The notes beneath the pieces are model-generated. The model ran no database searches, was not told where the DNA came from, and saw only the letters and a program-made list of their open reading frames with translations. From Candidatus Sungbacteria bacterium RIFCSPLOWO2_01_FULL_47_10 (GTDB lineage: Bacteria > Patescibacteriota > Minisyncoccia > Sungbacterales > GWA2-42-14): DNA of 10,080 nt. Below, one piece after another: positions 1 through 7,350 of this stretch; the stretch's first letter is position 1; each line of letters starts with the position of its first letter. The stretch is taken from the NCBI GenBank assembly GCA_001820675.1, contig MHQO01000017.1, forward strand, positions 1,811-11,890. The letters run 5' to 3'. The position numbers and the translations under genes are program-made.

Positions 1-370
1 AGGGTTGGGTTGGGGTTCCAGCCAACACCCTCACTGCGATCAAAAAAACCAAAAAGGTTGAGAGTGCGTGAAAAATCGCCTGGAGGATCCAAACCGCTTC
101 GTAGTGATGCCCGAAGACGCTATATACTCCAACAAGGAAAAACTCATACCCGGGACCGACCCTGCCGATGGAATTGTCCTGATTGAACGGCCTATCGAAA
201 TTTTGGCGATAGCCATGGCCCTCAATCACGTTCATGGCAATCCGGTCATATGCGCCGGCGTCAACCGAAGGCTCAATGCGAAAATAGAACGAGTGGGCCA
301 CCGAAAGCAAAAATGAGGCGATAATGACGCCCCACAACAGTTTTTTATAATGAATCCCCAAAAAAAACAT
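1..370 (-). CDS. GT39/PMT-like membrane glycosyltransferase, N-terminal part
   Basis: An open frame runs from an ATG at 370 off the left edge of the window, giving the first 123 residues of a longer protein. A short basic N-terminus (HYKK, residues 7-10) precedes a membrane segment at about 11-30. A large loop with acidic residues follows, containing DAGAYDRIA (37-45) and EGHGY (50-54). Then come GPGYEFFLVGVYSVFG (72-87) and a second hydrophobic segment at about 92-117. This order (one helix, an acidic loop with D/E and 'Y..IA..', a GPGY motif, then more helices) is typical of GT-C enzymes of the GT39/ArnT/PMT type. Those enzymes move sugar from a polyprenyl-phosphate carrier to an acceptor outside the membrane. 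The gene is last in the leftward run, 193 bp after a GT2 that could make its donor. No Shine-Dalgarno is visible. The substrate cannot be told, and most of the protein lies outside the window. Confidence 0.8.
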   Translation of the reverse strand, partial: MFFLGIHYKKLLWGVIIASFLLSVAHSFYFRIEPSVDAGAYDRIAMNVIEGHGYRQNFDRPFNQDNSIGRVGPGYEFFLVGVYSVFGHHYEAVWILQAIFHALSTFLVFLIAVRVLAGTPTQP

Positions 371-380
371 GCTCAAACTC

Positions 381-559
381 GAAATCCGAAGCACGAAATC
401 CGAAACAAATCCTAATGTTCAAATTCCAAAACCAAGAAAATTGAACTTTTGAGTTTTTCCGCCGACCGCGTGCCGCCTGAAGCTTTAGCGGTGGTGCAAG
501 GCGGATCCGCCAACGGCAGAGAGTTTGTTTAGGATTTCGATATTAGAATTTCGGATTTC
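381..559. repeat. Interrupted inverted repeat, GAAATCCGAA family
   Basis: This fills the 193-bp gap between the GT2 and GT39-like genes. The left arm has GAAATCCGAA (381-390) and CGAAATCCGAAACAAA (394-409). The right arm has TTTGTTTAGGATTTCG (524-539) and TTCGGATTTC (550-559), complementary to the left with one mismatch but with different spacers. The left arm is four near-7-bp units in perfect register (GAAATCC, GAAGCAC, GAAATCC, GAAACAA). Inside are a GTTCAA/TTGAAC pair (417-422/441-446) and a GC-rich core (about 460-518) with the 12-bp palindrome GGCGGATCCGCC. No protein is encoded. It looks like a palindromic miniature element or dispersed repeat carrying a second GC-rich repeat nested in it. 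Confidence 0.7.
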
Positions 560-588
560 CGATTCAATTTGAAAACAAATTGAATCGG
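559..588 (-). repeat. Perfect 12-bp stem-loop over the GT2 stop codon
   Basis: CCGATTCAATTT (559-570) and AAATTGAATCGG (577-588) are exact reverse complements separated by a 6-nt loop. The stem contains the last codons and the TGA stop of the GT2 gene. No T-run follows on the minus strand, so it is not a standard intrinsic terminator. It could protect the mRNA 3' end, or be the edge of the adjoining repeat. Confidence 0.7.
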
Positions 589-1259
589 ATGATATGCCAT
601 AGTGCGGCAAGCCCGTCTTTCCAGCTTATTTTTTTCCCCTCCTCATACGTCCTTCCCGAATATGAAATACCGACCTCGTATACCCTCCAGCATCCCTTTG
701 CTACCCGTGCGGTAAGTTCAACCTCGATGCCGAAACGGTTCGAACGAAGTTTAGGCAGTATTTCTTCAATCACCTCTTTTCGGAAAACCTTATATCCGGT
801 TTCAATATCGGACAAATTGAGGTTGGTAAAAATATTCGAAAGAAACGTAATGAAAACATTCGCAATGTAGTGGTGAAAAAGAAGAACACGCCTCGGCTGA
901 TTGGTAACAAAGCGCGATCCGTACACGACATCCGCCCTGCCGTCAAGGATTGGCGCGAGCAAAACCGGATATTCCTTCGGATCATATTCAAGGTCGGCAT
1001 CCTGAATTAAAGCAACATCGCCTGCCACTTTCGCCAAGCCGGTCCTGAGTGCCGCTCCCTTTCCCCTGTTTACGGGGTGCCTCAATACTGTAACGCCCGC
1101 CATGTTCTTAAGTTTCTTCCCCGTTCCATCAACAGACGCATCATCAACGATAATTATTTCCTTTTCCAACCCCAAAGAATCGGCTGCCCTGACGCGCCGA
1201 ATCGCTTCTTCAATGGTTGACTCCTCGTTATAAACGGGGATAATGATGGATACCTTCAT
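564..1259 (-). CDS. GT2 glycosyltransferase, polyprenyl-phosphate sugar synthase (DPM1-like)
   Basis: A 231-residue soluble GT-A enzyme. The start is the ATG at 1259, where the fold begins ([13 protein letters not shown]). A longer frame to 1292 only adds residues encoded by an intergenic repeat. Visible motifs are VDDASVDGT (38-46), [12 protein letters not shown] (64-75), [10 protein letters not shown] (85-94, the metal-binding DxD), [10 protein letters not shown] (151-160) and [11 protein letters not shown] (175-185). The [11 protein letters not shown] segment near 201 is typical of dolichyl/undecaprenyl-phosphate mannose or glucose synthases. Family role: transfer of a hexose from GDP- or UDP-sugar to polyprenyl phosphate at the inner membrane face. 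No C-terminal membrane anchor is seen. It sits after a methyltransferase gene and before a GT39-like enzyme, which suggests it makes that enzyme's donor. It is a paralogue of the C-terminal half of the fused protein at 2475-3881. Confidence 0.92.
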   Translation of the reverse strand: MKVSIIIPVYNEESTIEEAIRRVRAADSLGLEKEIIIVDDASVDGTGKKLKNMAGVTVLRHPVNRGKGAALRTGLAKVAGDVALIQDADLEYDPKEYPVLLAPILDGRADVVYGSRFVTNQPRRVLLFHHYIANVFITFLSNIFTNLNLSDIETGYKVFRKEVIEEILPKLRSNRFGIEVELTARVAKGCWRVYEVGISYSGRTYEEGKKISWKDGLAALWHIIRFNLFSN

Positions 1260-1275
1260 AGAGCTCGCTAATATG

Positions 1276-1336
1276 CACAAATCAAAGCACAAATTCCACG
1301 AATATTTTATTTGTGAAATTCGCGGCCAGATTCGTG
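1276..1336. repeat. Heptamer repeat with nested inverted repeats between methyltransferase and GT2 genes
   Basis: Four 7-bp units in register, CACAAAT, CAAAGCA, CAAATTC and CACGAAT (1276-1303), are followed by inverted copies. CACAAAT (1288-1294) pairs with ATTTGTG (1309-1315), and CACGAAT (1297-1303) pairs with ATTCGTG (1330-1336). The repeat fills the 78-bp gap between the methyltransferase stop (1338) and the GT2 start (1259). That is the point where the paralogous protein at 2475-3881 is continuous. Confidence 0.6.
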
Positions 1337-1337
1337 C

Positions 1338-2018
1338 CTATTCGCGATCCTTTACAAACACAAACACAGCTATCACTCCAGTCCTGTTTAGAAACGGAAT
1401 ATGCTCAACAACGGCATTAAAAACATGAGAAAAAAATGGAATATATTTCGGAAACGGCAGGAAATATTTCGATTGCCTCAATTCAAATTGATTCCTTCGC
1501 ATCTCGCCGATCAGCCGCCATACCGGTATCCGCTCATGCGGCCCTTCCGGCATTTTCATTCCGAATTTCTCGGAAAGTTCCAAAACGGGCTCCCATAAGG
1601 GATTTGCCATCGAAACGATTACGGACGCGCCTGGCTTTGCCATGCGGGAAATATTGGCAATGCTTTTCATAACGTCTTCCAAATGCTCAATGACGTCGGC
1701 AAGAAAGATAAAATCGAAGTGTTCGCCGGTTACGAACGAAGCGGCATTTCCCTGATGAAATTCCAATTGCGGTATTCCCGCATATTTTTTTGCGGCGCGC
1801 TTGATCATTTCTTCCGATATGTCGATCCCGACTCCGCGGGCCGGCTTCAATTCCGCTAAAATTTCTCCCGTTCCGCACCCGATTTCCAAAACCTTGGCGC
1901 CTACGGGAATAAGCCCGCGATATATCCTTTTTACCGCGTCATAATAATACCAATTTTTCCGCTTCCAAGAATCGTATTCGGGAGCGATATGATCGAAATG
2001 TTTTTGTACTTCACTCAT
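1338..2018 (-). CDS. Class I SAM-dependent methyltransferase
   Basis: A 226-residue Rossmann-fold methyltransferase. The SAM-binding motif I is VLEIGCGTGE (43-52) and the acidic end of strand 2 is GVGIDISEEM (62-71). The post-strand-4 segment is DFIFLADVIEHLEDV (102-116), typical of the Methyltransf_11/25 or UbiE-like group. The N-terminus (FDHIAPEYDSWKRKNWYYYDAV) and the region after LWEPVLELSEKFG (141-153) match the N-terminal domain of the fused protein upstream, so the two are paralogues. The ATG at 2018 has a Shine-Dalgarno AGGAG three bases upstream. The substrate is unknown; in this locus a sugar hydroxyl, lipid carrier or glycan end is plausible. It is transcribed just after the GxxExxY insertion, whose left inverted repeat ends 5 bp before its start codon. 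Confidence 0.9.
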   Translation of the reverse strand: MSEVQKHFDHIAPEYDSWKRKNWYYYDAVKRIYRGLIPVGAKVLEIGCGTGEILAELKPARGVGIDISEEMIKRAAKKYAGIPQLEFHQGNAASFVTGEHFDFIFLADVIEHLEDVMKSIANISRMAKPGASVIVSMANPLWEPVLELSEKFGMKMPEGPHERIPVWRLIGEMRRNQFELRQSKYFLPFPKYIPFFSHVFNAVVEHIPFLNRTGVIAVFVFVKDRE

Positions 2019-2021
2019 TTT

Positions 2022-2026
2022 CTCCT
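2022..2026 (-). promoter_or_regulatory. Shine-Dalgarno for methyltransferase, overlapping the element end
   Basis: AGGAG on the minus strand lies 3 nt before the ATG at 2018. Its AGG is also the last three bases of the terminal inverted repeat (CGTAGG) of the element at 2024-2474, so the element edge supplies part of the ribosome binding site. Most other starts in this window have no such site. Confidence 0.6.
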
Positions 2027-2056
2027 ACGAATTACGAATTAAGGCGAATTACGAAT
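2024..2056. repeat. Left bipartite terminal inverted repeat
   Basis: 14-bp outer block, 7-bp spacer and 12-bp inner block; the exact mirror of 2442-2474. It covers the end of the GxxExxY gene and reaches to 5 bp from the methyltransferase start codon. Confidence 0.8.
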
Positions 2057-2440
2057 ATTAATGATTCTTTTAAATTGCAATCCACGGGAGGTAAAATTTG
2101 CCAGTATCCCAAGCTGAATACCACTCATCAAAAGATAACTGTTCAACTGATCAATATTCTGCTTGAGAAATCGTTCACCTTTCTTTATCTCCAAAATAAG
2201 TTTACCCTCAATCAAAAAATCAACAACACCCTGCGCCACCTTCTGTCCATTCACAACACAATCAATTCGCACTTGTTCCCTGAATTCAATTCCGGCTTCA
2301 CGCAACAATGATGCAATTGCTCGCTGGTAATAGCGTTCATGATACTGCGCACCAAGTGAATTACTTACTTCAAACAATACGCAAACTGTTTGAAAACTCA
2401 ATTCTGGATATATAATATCTTTTCGTTTTAATTCATGCAT
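2039..2440 (-). CDS. GxxExxY protein, PD-(D/E)XK nuclease-like
   Basis: A 133-residue protein that matches the GxxExxY family (PDDEXK_3 type) along its length. The signature region is SLGAQYHERYYQRA (28-41), where E35 and Y38 align with the E and Y of the name; the second glycine of the usual GPGF/L segment is Q here. The nuclease-like core follows: D74 in GVVDFLIEGK, then E84-I-K86 (the E-x-K pair), Q98 in QLNSYL, and the family tail IQLGILANFTSRGLQFKRIIN. Usual family length is about 125-135, so it appears intact. The function of the family is not established; nuclease activity is inferred from the fold. No Shine-Dalgarno is visible. The gene lies wholly between inverted repeats and interrupts a glycan operon to which it seems unrelated. 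Codons look more AT-rich than the neighbours, in line with a separate origin. Confidence 0.88.
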   Translation of the reverse strand: MHELKRKDIIYPELSFQTVCVLFEVSNSLGAQYHERYYQRAIASLLREAGIEFREQVRIDCVVNGQKVAQGVVDFLIEGKLILEIKKGERFLKQNIDQLNSYLLMSGIQLGILANFTSRGLQFKRIINIRNSP

Positions 2441-2441
2441 T

Positions 2442-2474
2442 ATTCGTAATTCGAAAAAAATCGTAATTCGTAGG
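2442..2474. repeat. Right bipartite terminal inverted repeat
   Basis: 12-bp inner block (2442-2453), seven A residues, and 14-bp outer block (2461-2474) that ends directly before the TAA of the fused methyltransferase-GT2 gene. It starts one base upstream of the GxxExxY ATG, so any promoter or leader for that gene must lie in or before this repeat. Confidence 0.8.
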
Positions 2475-3881
2475 TTAAATGAACTTAATCTTTCGCATCG
2501 CGAATGCGGTCATTTTTAACAATAACAGCCCGTGCTTCCAGCGATCGATATTGGTCGCCCCGTATGTGCGGGCTTTATACCGAATAGGCATTTCAACAAT
2601 CTTCAAATTCATTTTAGCGGCGCCGAACAATAAATCAAAATCGCCGAATGGGTCAAAATCTCCGAAATACGAACGGCTCGCCGCAATTTTCTCGTAATCT
2701 TTTTTGAAAAGAACTTTCGTTCCGCATAGCGTATCTTTAATGCGCTGGTCCAGGAGCCATGTGAACATCGTGCTGAAAAACTTGTTGCCCAGCACATTCA
2801 GAAAACGCATTGCCTGCTTCTCCATAGGATATACGAGCCGCGAGCCGTTAACAAATTCCCCCCTTCCAGACCGGATCGCATCATAAAACTTCGGTAGATC
2901 CTCCGGGGGCACGGTGAGATCGGCATCTAAAATCATCAGAATATCGCCCTTCGCCAGGGAAAAACCAAGCCGCACCGCGTCTCCCTTCCCACGCCCCTTC
3001 TGGACTGCAAATCGGATATTCCATTTCCCCGCGTATTTTTCGGCAACGCGCTTAATCTCACCAAACGTATCGTCAGATGAATGCCCCTCAATAAAAATAA
3101 TTTCGTTATATGAGCCGAATTGCGGAAGACGGCGGACCGCCTCTTCGATATTTCCTTTTTCGTTTCGCGCGGGAATAACAACCGAAACGGAATAATCCCG
3201 AACATCATGCGGAATCGGACGCGCAACGGCATACTGAATCAAGCACAACCTGTTCACCACGGGAAGATTCGCAATAAACCGGTTTATGAAAGCAGAGAAG
3301 AACGGAAGATAAGCGGGAAAAAGCATTTTCTTGCCTCGTTTGACGATTTCAAACCCGCCCAAATAAAGAAGGTTTTCAATGTCGCGGTCGGAAAGCCAAT
3401 GCTGGCGCGGCTGTTTTGCCTTAAGGCCGAGTGTCTCCGCAAAAAGCAAAATCGGCTCCCAGAGATAATTATAATACGTTATCACGATTCTGCTTTTTTC
3501 GCCGCTGATTTTCCGCAGTCGCTGAAAAAAAGATTCAACATCGTGCAAATACCCAAGCAGGTCTGATGCAACGATATAACTAAACCGTTCACCTAGTGCA
3601 AGTTCTTCCGCATCCATCACGGCCCATTCGTACTGCGGATACTTCTTTTTTGCGATATCAATCATTTTCTGACTAATATCAATTCCGACGCCATGTTTCG
3701 GAGAAAGCAGGGAAAGAAGCTCTCCCGTGCCGGACCCTATTTCAAGAACGGTTTCTCCGTCCGGAACCAAAAAATCTACAAGATCCTCAAGCGTCTTGTG
3801 GTAATACCAATTTCGCTTCTTCCAGTAATCACGCTCGTCAGCGCGAGCGTCAAAGTAACTTTGTAAAGAAGAGTGAGCCAT
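2475..3881 (-). CDS. Fused SAM methyltransferase - GT2 glycosyltransferase
   Basis: A 468-residue two-domain protein. Residues 1 to about 215 are a class I methyltransferase: motif I VLEIGSGTGELL (45-56), GVGIDISQKM (64-73), then a conserved LWEPILLFAETLG (140-152). After a short linker (about 221-231), residues 232-468 form a GT2 domain: SVVIPARNE (233-241), IEGHSSDDT (264-272), KGRGKGDAVRLGF (295-307), DADLTVPPEDLP (319-330, DxD) and CGTKVLF (386-392). The GT2 half resembles polyprenyl-phosphate sugar synthases. The protein is continuous across the point where the separate methyltransferase (1338-2018) and GT2 (564-1259) are split, and both halves are paralogues of those genes in the same order. 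Each half keeps its key motifs, so both may be active. Likely role: sugar transfer coupled to methylation during glycan or lipid-carrier processing. The acceptor is unknown. The gene starts 53 bp after fcl ends. Confidence 0.92.
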   Translation of the reverse strand: MAHSSLQSYFDARADERDYWKKRNWYYHKTLEDLVDFLVPDGETVLEIGSGTGELLSLLSPKHGVGIDISQKMIDIAKKKYPQYEWAVMDAEELALGERFSYIVASDLLGYLHDVESFFQRLRKISGEKSRIVITYYNYLWEPILLFAETLGLKAKQPRQHWLSDRDIENLLYLGGFEIVKRGKKMLFPAYLPFFSAFINRFIANLPVVNRLCLIQYAVARPIPHDVRDYSVSVVIPARNEKGNIEEAVRRLPQFGSYNEIIFIEGHSSDDTFGEIKRVAEKYAGKWNIRFAVQKGRGKGDAVRLGFSLAKGDILMILDADLTVPPEDLPKFYDAIRSGRGEFVNGSRLVYPMEKQAMRFLNVLGNKFFSTMFTWLLDQRIKDTLCGTKVLFKKDYEKIAASRSYFGDFDPFGDFDLLFGAAKMNLKIVEMPIRYKARTYGATNIDRWKHGLLLLKMTAFAMRKIKFI

Positions 3882-3934
3882 TCTCGCACGAAACCTGCGA
3901 TAAACTATTCATACCGCTTGTTTCCGGCTATTGG

Positions 3935-4962
<1,028 letters not shown>

Positions 4963-4983
4963 AAAATCAGGAAATGGTCATAT

Positions 4984-5004
4984 AATTCCTAACTCCTAAT
5001 TCCT
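4984..5004. repeat. Three heptamers at the gmd 3' end
   Basis: AATTCCT, AACTCCT and AATTCCT occur in exact 7-bp register. The gmd stop codon (TAG, 4989-4991) lies inside, and the last residues of Gmd (GIRS) are repeat-encoded. Confidence 0.6.
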
Positions 5005-5987
5005 TTCAGCCCATTTTTCTTCAAATCCGCATCAACCATGATTTTTACAAGTTCCTTGAATTTTACCTTCGGCTCCCAACCGAATGTGGCCTTCGCCTTG
5101 GAATAATCCCCCAACAGAATATCCGCTTCGGTCGGCCGGTAATACCGCTCATCGATTTCAACGTATTTTTTCCAATTCAACCCCACAAGACGAAAAGCTT
5201 CTTCAACAAATTCCATGACCGAATGCGCCTCGCCGGTCGCAATGACAAAGTCGTCCGGGGTTTTATACTGCATCATCATCCACATCGCCTCAACATAGTC
5301 GGGCGCGTATCCCCAATCCCGCTTTGCATCCATATTTCCCAAATATAATTTATCTTGCTTGCCTGCGACAATATCGGCAACGGCCCGCGTAATTTTCCTT
5401 GTAACAAATGTTTCCCCTCGCCGCGGGCTTTCATGATTGAAAAGAATTCCGTTGCACACGAACATTCCGTATGCCTCGCGGTAATTTTTTGCGGTCCAAA
5501 AACCGAACACCTTTGCAACCCCATATGGGGAGCGTGGATAAAAGGGTGTGGTCTCGGTCTGGGGAACCTCAACCGCTTTGCCGAACATCTCGCTTGAGGA
5601 GGCCTGATAAAATTTCGTTGAGTCGAGCCCCGCATCCCGAATCGCCTCAAGAAGGCGAAGCGTCCCGAGGCCTGTCACATCCGCCGTATATTCCGGCGTA
5701 TCAAAACTCACCCGCACATGGCTCTGCGCACCCAAATGATACACCTCATCCGGCTTGATTCGGCGCATGAGATGATTGATACCGCTTGCATCGGTCAAGT
5801 CGCCATAATACAAAAAAAACCGTGATCCTTTTTCATGCGGGTCCTGATAGAAATGATCGATCCGTTCCGTATTGAATGAACTTGAACGGCGCATCAGGCC
5901 ATGCACTTCATAGCCTTTCGACAGCAAAAACTCTGCCAAATATGAGCCGTCTTGACCGGTAATTCCGGTTATAAAAGCTTTCTTCAT
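4989..5987 (-). CDS. gmd: GDP-mannose 4,6-dehydratase
   Basis: A 332-residue SDR enzyme that matches Gmd along its length (family about 320-375). The start is the ATG at 5987, where the family N-terminus begins ([19 protein letters not shown]). The cofactor motif is GITGQDG (8-14). [13 protein letters not shown] (33-45) is the Gmd-specific NADP loop. The catalytic set is S131 and E133 (QASSSEMFG), Y155 and K159 (YGVAK). [16 protein letters not shown] (184-199) and [15 protein letters not shown] (222-236) are near-diagnostic for Gmd. It removes water from GDP-D-mannose to give GDP-4-keto-6-deoxy-D-mannose, the substrate of Fcl, encoded by the next gene. The C-terminus (KGIRS) is encoded by a heptamer repeat and may have been reshaped by it. 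A six-codon reading frame with its own Shine-Dalgarno overlaps the start codon by ATGA, which may couple translation. Confidence 0.96.
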   Translation of the reverse strand: MKKAFITGITGQDGSYLAEFLLSKGYEVHGLMRRSSSFNTERIDHFYQDPHEKGSRFFLYYGDLTDASGINHLMRRIKPDEVYHLGAQSHVRVSFDTPEYTADVTGLGTLRLLEAIRDAGLDSTKFYQASSSEMFGKAVEVPQTETTPFYPRSPYGVAKVFGFWTAKNYREAYGMFVCNGILFNHESPRRGETFVTRKITRAVADIVAGKQDKLYLGNMDAKRDWGYAPDYVEAMWMMMQYKTPDDFVIATGEAHSVMEFVEEAFRLVGLNWKKYVEIDERYYRPTEADILLGDYSKAKATFGWEPKVKFKELVKIMVDADLKKNGLKGIRS

Positions 5988-6013
5988 AGTAATGAATGTG
6001 GCATAATTTCTCC
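5984..6013 (-). promoter_or_regulatory. Shine-Dalgarno plus six-codon leader frame overlapping gmd start
   Basis: GGAG (6010-6013) lies five bases before an ATG at 6004 that opens the frame MPHSLL and ends with TGA (5984-5986). This overlaps the gmd ATG (5985-5987) as ATGA. gmd has no Shine-Dalgarno of its own at normal distance, so ribosomes could reach it by terminating on this mini-frame and restarting. It may also be chance. Confidence 0.35.
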
Positions 6014-6065
6014 AATAAATCAAGCTTTATAAATCAAGTTCTGTGGGTTGTCGCATCTGATGCCC

Positions 6066-7196
6066 TTATTCAGCAATAACCGCTTGAATAATTCTTACCG
6101 CGCGTTTTTCCCACGAATAATTTTCAACGTCTTTTCTTGCTTGTGCGGCAAGGGCGGCATTCAATTTAGAATCACCTAACATATTCATAATGCCATCCGA
6201 CAACGCTCGCGCATCATCCGCGCTCACAAGCCAAGCATTTTTTTTATGCTCAAGCACTTCGCGAATGGCGGCGGTATCAGATGCGACAATAGGACTGCCT
6301 GATGCCATATATTCGAAAAGTTTCAGCGGCGAGGTATACAAATTCGAACGATCGTCTTTTTTTGTACCGGTAAGAACGAGAACATCCGCGGCTTTCAGAT
6401 ATACAGGAACCTCGGCATATTTTTTCTGGCCGACCTTTTTTATATTCGACGGAAGATTTTCTTTGGATAACGGAGAATCCTGCGGCGTTTCGCCTCCGAC
6501 AAGAAGCACGAGTATGTTTTTCGGAAGAAGGGATGCCGCCTTAATGAGCGTATCAATCCCCTTCCATCGATAAAAGTGGCCGGTATACACAACAATGCGG
6601 TCTTTTTCTCCGATGCCGAGACGGAGGCGCGCCTGAGATTGGGAAAGTTTGATATCAAAATCCTCTACGGAAACGCCGTCCGGCGCCCATACTACTTTTT
6701 CCTTCACGCCGGGAATTGCATCATATTTTTCTTTTGCGGCTCGGTTGATGACAACCACCAGCTTCAGCCGGTGAAAAAAACGCTGATACGCTTTTCGCGC
6801 AAGAAAATGAAATTCGCCGACACAATTCCTGCGAAAAAATATCAAAAACCAGAAAAGAATCGGATCGTGGCGAAAATAAAGAATATCGCGCTTTCGGGAA
6901 GCCGCATAAAAAACGGCGGATAGGGAAAACGAAACCGCAATCAGCCAATATGGAACCGGTCCCAAAAAAGAAAGATATGGGATCAGGTCAATGCACGGAA
7001 TTTTTCTTATCGTGAAAACCGGATCAACCCGGTAATACTCGAACGGGTCCTCGTTCATCGCCCACGTTTTACGGTTTGGCAAAAAAAGTTCAACCCCAAT
7101 TCCATTTTTCGCAAACGCCTCGCAGGTCTTCATGATCTGAAGGCCGTTCGCGCGGTCCGTGGGGATTCGTTCATTTGCGATATACAATAGTTTCAT
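6066..7196 (-). CDS. GT4 family glycosyltransferase
   Basis: A 376-residue GT-B enzyme of family GT4 (Glyco_trans_1-like C-terminal domain). The N-terminal domain opens with MKLLYIANERIPTDRANGLQ, where the 'RANG.Q' segment resembles the glycine-rich acceptor loop, and has a hydrophobic patch at about 71-99 that could touch the membrane. The C-terminal donor domain has PDGV (172-175), VVYTGHFYRWKGID (202-215), LVGGE (232-236) and SPLKLFEYMASGSPIVAS (289-306). The first glutamate of the E-x7-E pair is Tyr (Y287), and E295 is kept, as in the SPLKLFEYMA subgroup. It probably adds one sugar to the growing glycan; donor and linkage cannot be read from the sequence. It stands directly upstream of gmd (78-bp gap), so a fucose or mannose donor is possible. 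No Shine-Dalgarno is visible at the ATG. Confidence 0.9.
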   Translation of the reverse strand: MKLLYIANERIPTDRANGLQIMKTCEAFAKNGIGVELFLPNRKTWAMNEDPFEYYRVDPVFTIRKIPCIDLIPYLSFLGPVPYWLIAVSFSLSAVFYAASRKRDILYFRHDPILFWFLIFFRRNCVGEFHFLARKAYQRFFHRLKLVVVINRAAKEKYDAIPGVKEKVVWAPDGVSVEDFDIKLSQSQARLRLGIGEKDRIVVYTGHFYRWKGIDTLIKAASLLPKNILVLLVGGETPQDSPLSKENLPSNIKKVGQKKYAEVPVYLKAADVLVLTGTKKDDRSNLYTSPLKLFEYMASGSPIVASDTAAIREVLEHKKNAWLVSADDARALSDGIMNMLGDSKLNAALAAQARKDVENYSWEKRAVRIIQAVIAE

Positions 7197-7236
7197 GAAA
7201 ACAGGCGTGATGCAAATCTACAAATTGCTAATAATT

Positions 7237-7299
7237 CCTACGAATTACGAATACAATTACGTTTTCATTCGTAATTCGGCGACATTCGTAACTCGTAGG
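7237..7299. mobile_element. 63-bp gene-less palindrome with the same ends as the GxxExxY element
   Basis: The left end CCTACGAATTACGA (7237-7250) is identical to the left end of the element at 2024-2474. The right arm is ATTCGTAATTCG (7267-7278), a 7-bp spacer, then TCGTAACTCGTAGG (7286-7299), one mismatch from the other element's right end with the same 12-7-14 layout. The left inner block is degraded to AATTACG (7255-7261). No reading frame is present. ATT occurs directly outside both ends, a possible 3-bp target duplication. This is what a MITE-like, non-autonomous copy would look like. It sits in the 154-bp gap between two GT4 genes; the rest of that gap (7197-7236, 7300-7350) holds only fragments of similar AT-rich repeat. 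Confidence 0.6.
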
Positions 7300-7350
7300 A
7301 TTAACATTCGCAGTTCGCCGAATTAGCATTCCATTCGCATGGCGTTGGCA

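Larger units (their letters stand above)
2024..2474 (-). mobile_element. Inverted-repeat-bounded element carrying a GxxExxY gene
   Basis: A 451-bp unit with perfect bipartite terminal inverted repeats. Left: CCTACGAATTACGA (2024-2037), 7-bp spacer, CGAATTACGAAT (2045-2056). Right: ATTCGTAATTCG (2442-2453), 7-bp spacer (all A), TCGTAATTCGTAGG (2461-2474). Both the 14-bp and 12-bp blocks are exact reverse complements and both spacers are 7 bp. The only gene starts at 2440, next to the right inner repeat. It stops at 2039-2041, inside the left repeat, so its last residues (IRNSP) are repeat-encoded. The outer base of the right end touches the stop codon of the fused gene (2475-2477). No clear target-site duplication is seen (TTCT before, TTAA after). 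That it moved as a unit is inference; the structure is visible. Confidence 0.65.

Noticed and set aside
68..316. Plus-strand 82-codon reading frame at the left edge
   Set aside because: The minus strand here encodes a convincing GT39-like N-terminus that runs off the window; the plus frame is its shadow.
559..588. Intrinsic terminator after the GT2 gene
   Set aside because: The stem is perfect but AT-rich, contains the stop codon and has no T-run after it.
1260..1292. Upstream start for the GT2 gene adding 11 residues
   Set aside because: The added residues come from an intergenic repeat, and the family fold begins at the ATG at 1259.
2020..2480. Target-site duplication around the GxxExxY element
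   Set aside because: Bases just outside the two ends (TTCT and TTAA) do not match beyond one or two positions.
3120..3566. Long plus-strand reading frame of 148 codons
   Set aside because: It is antisense to the well-supported fused methyltransferase-GT2 gene, with no recognisable domain or ribosome site.
5988..6023. TTG start for gmd at 6023 adding 12 residues
   Set aside because: Gmd proteins normally begin with the K-A-(F/L)-I-T-G-x-x-G-Q-D-G strand, which matches the ATG at 5987.
6014..6065. Sigma-70 promoter ahead of gmd (TTGATT and TATAAA on the minus strand)
   Set aside because: The two boxes are adjacent and not at 16-18 bp spacing; the AT-rich gap can give such matches by chance.
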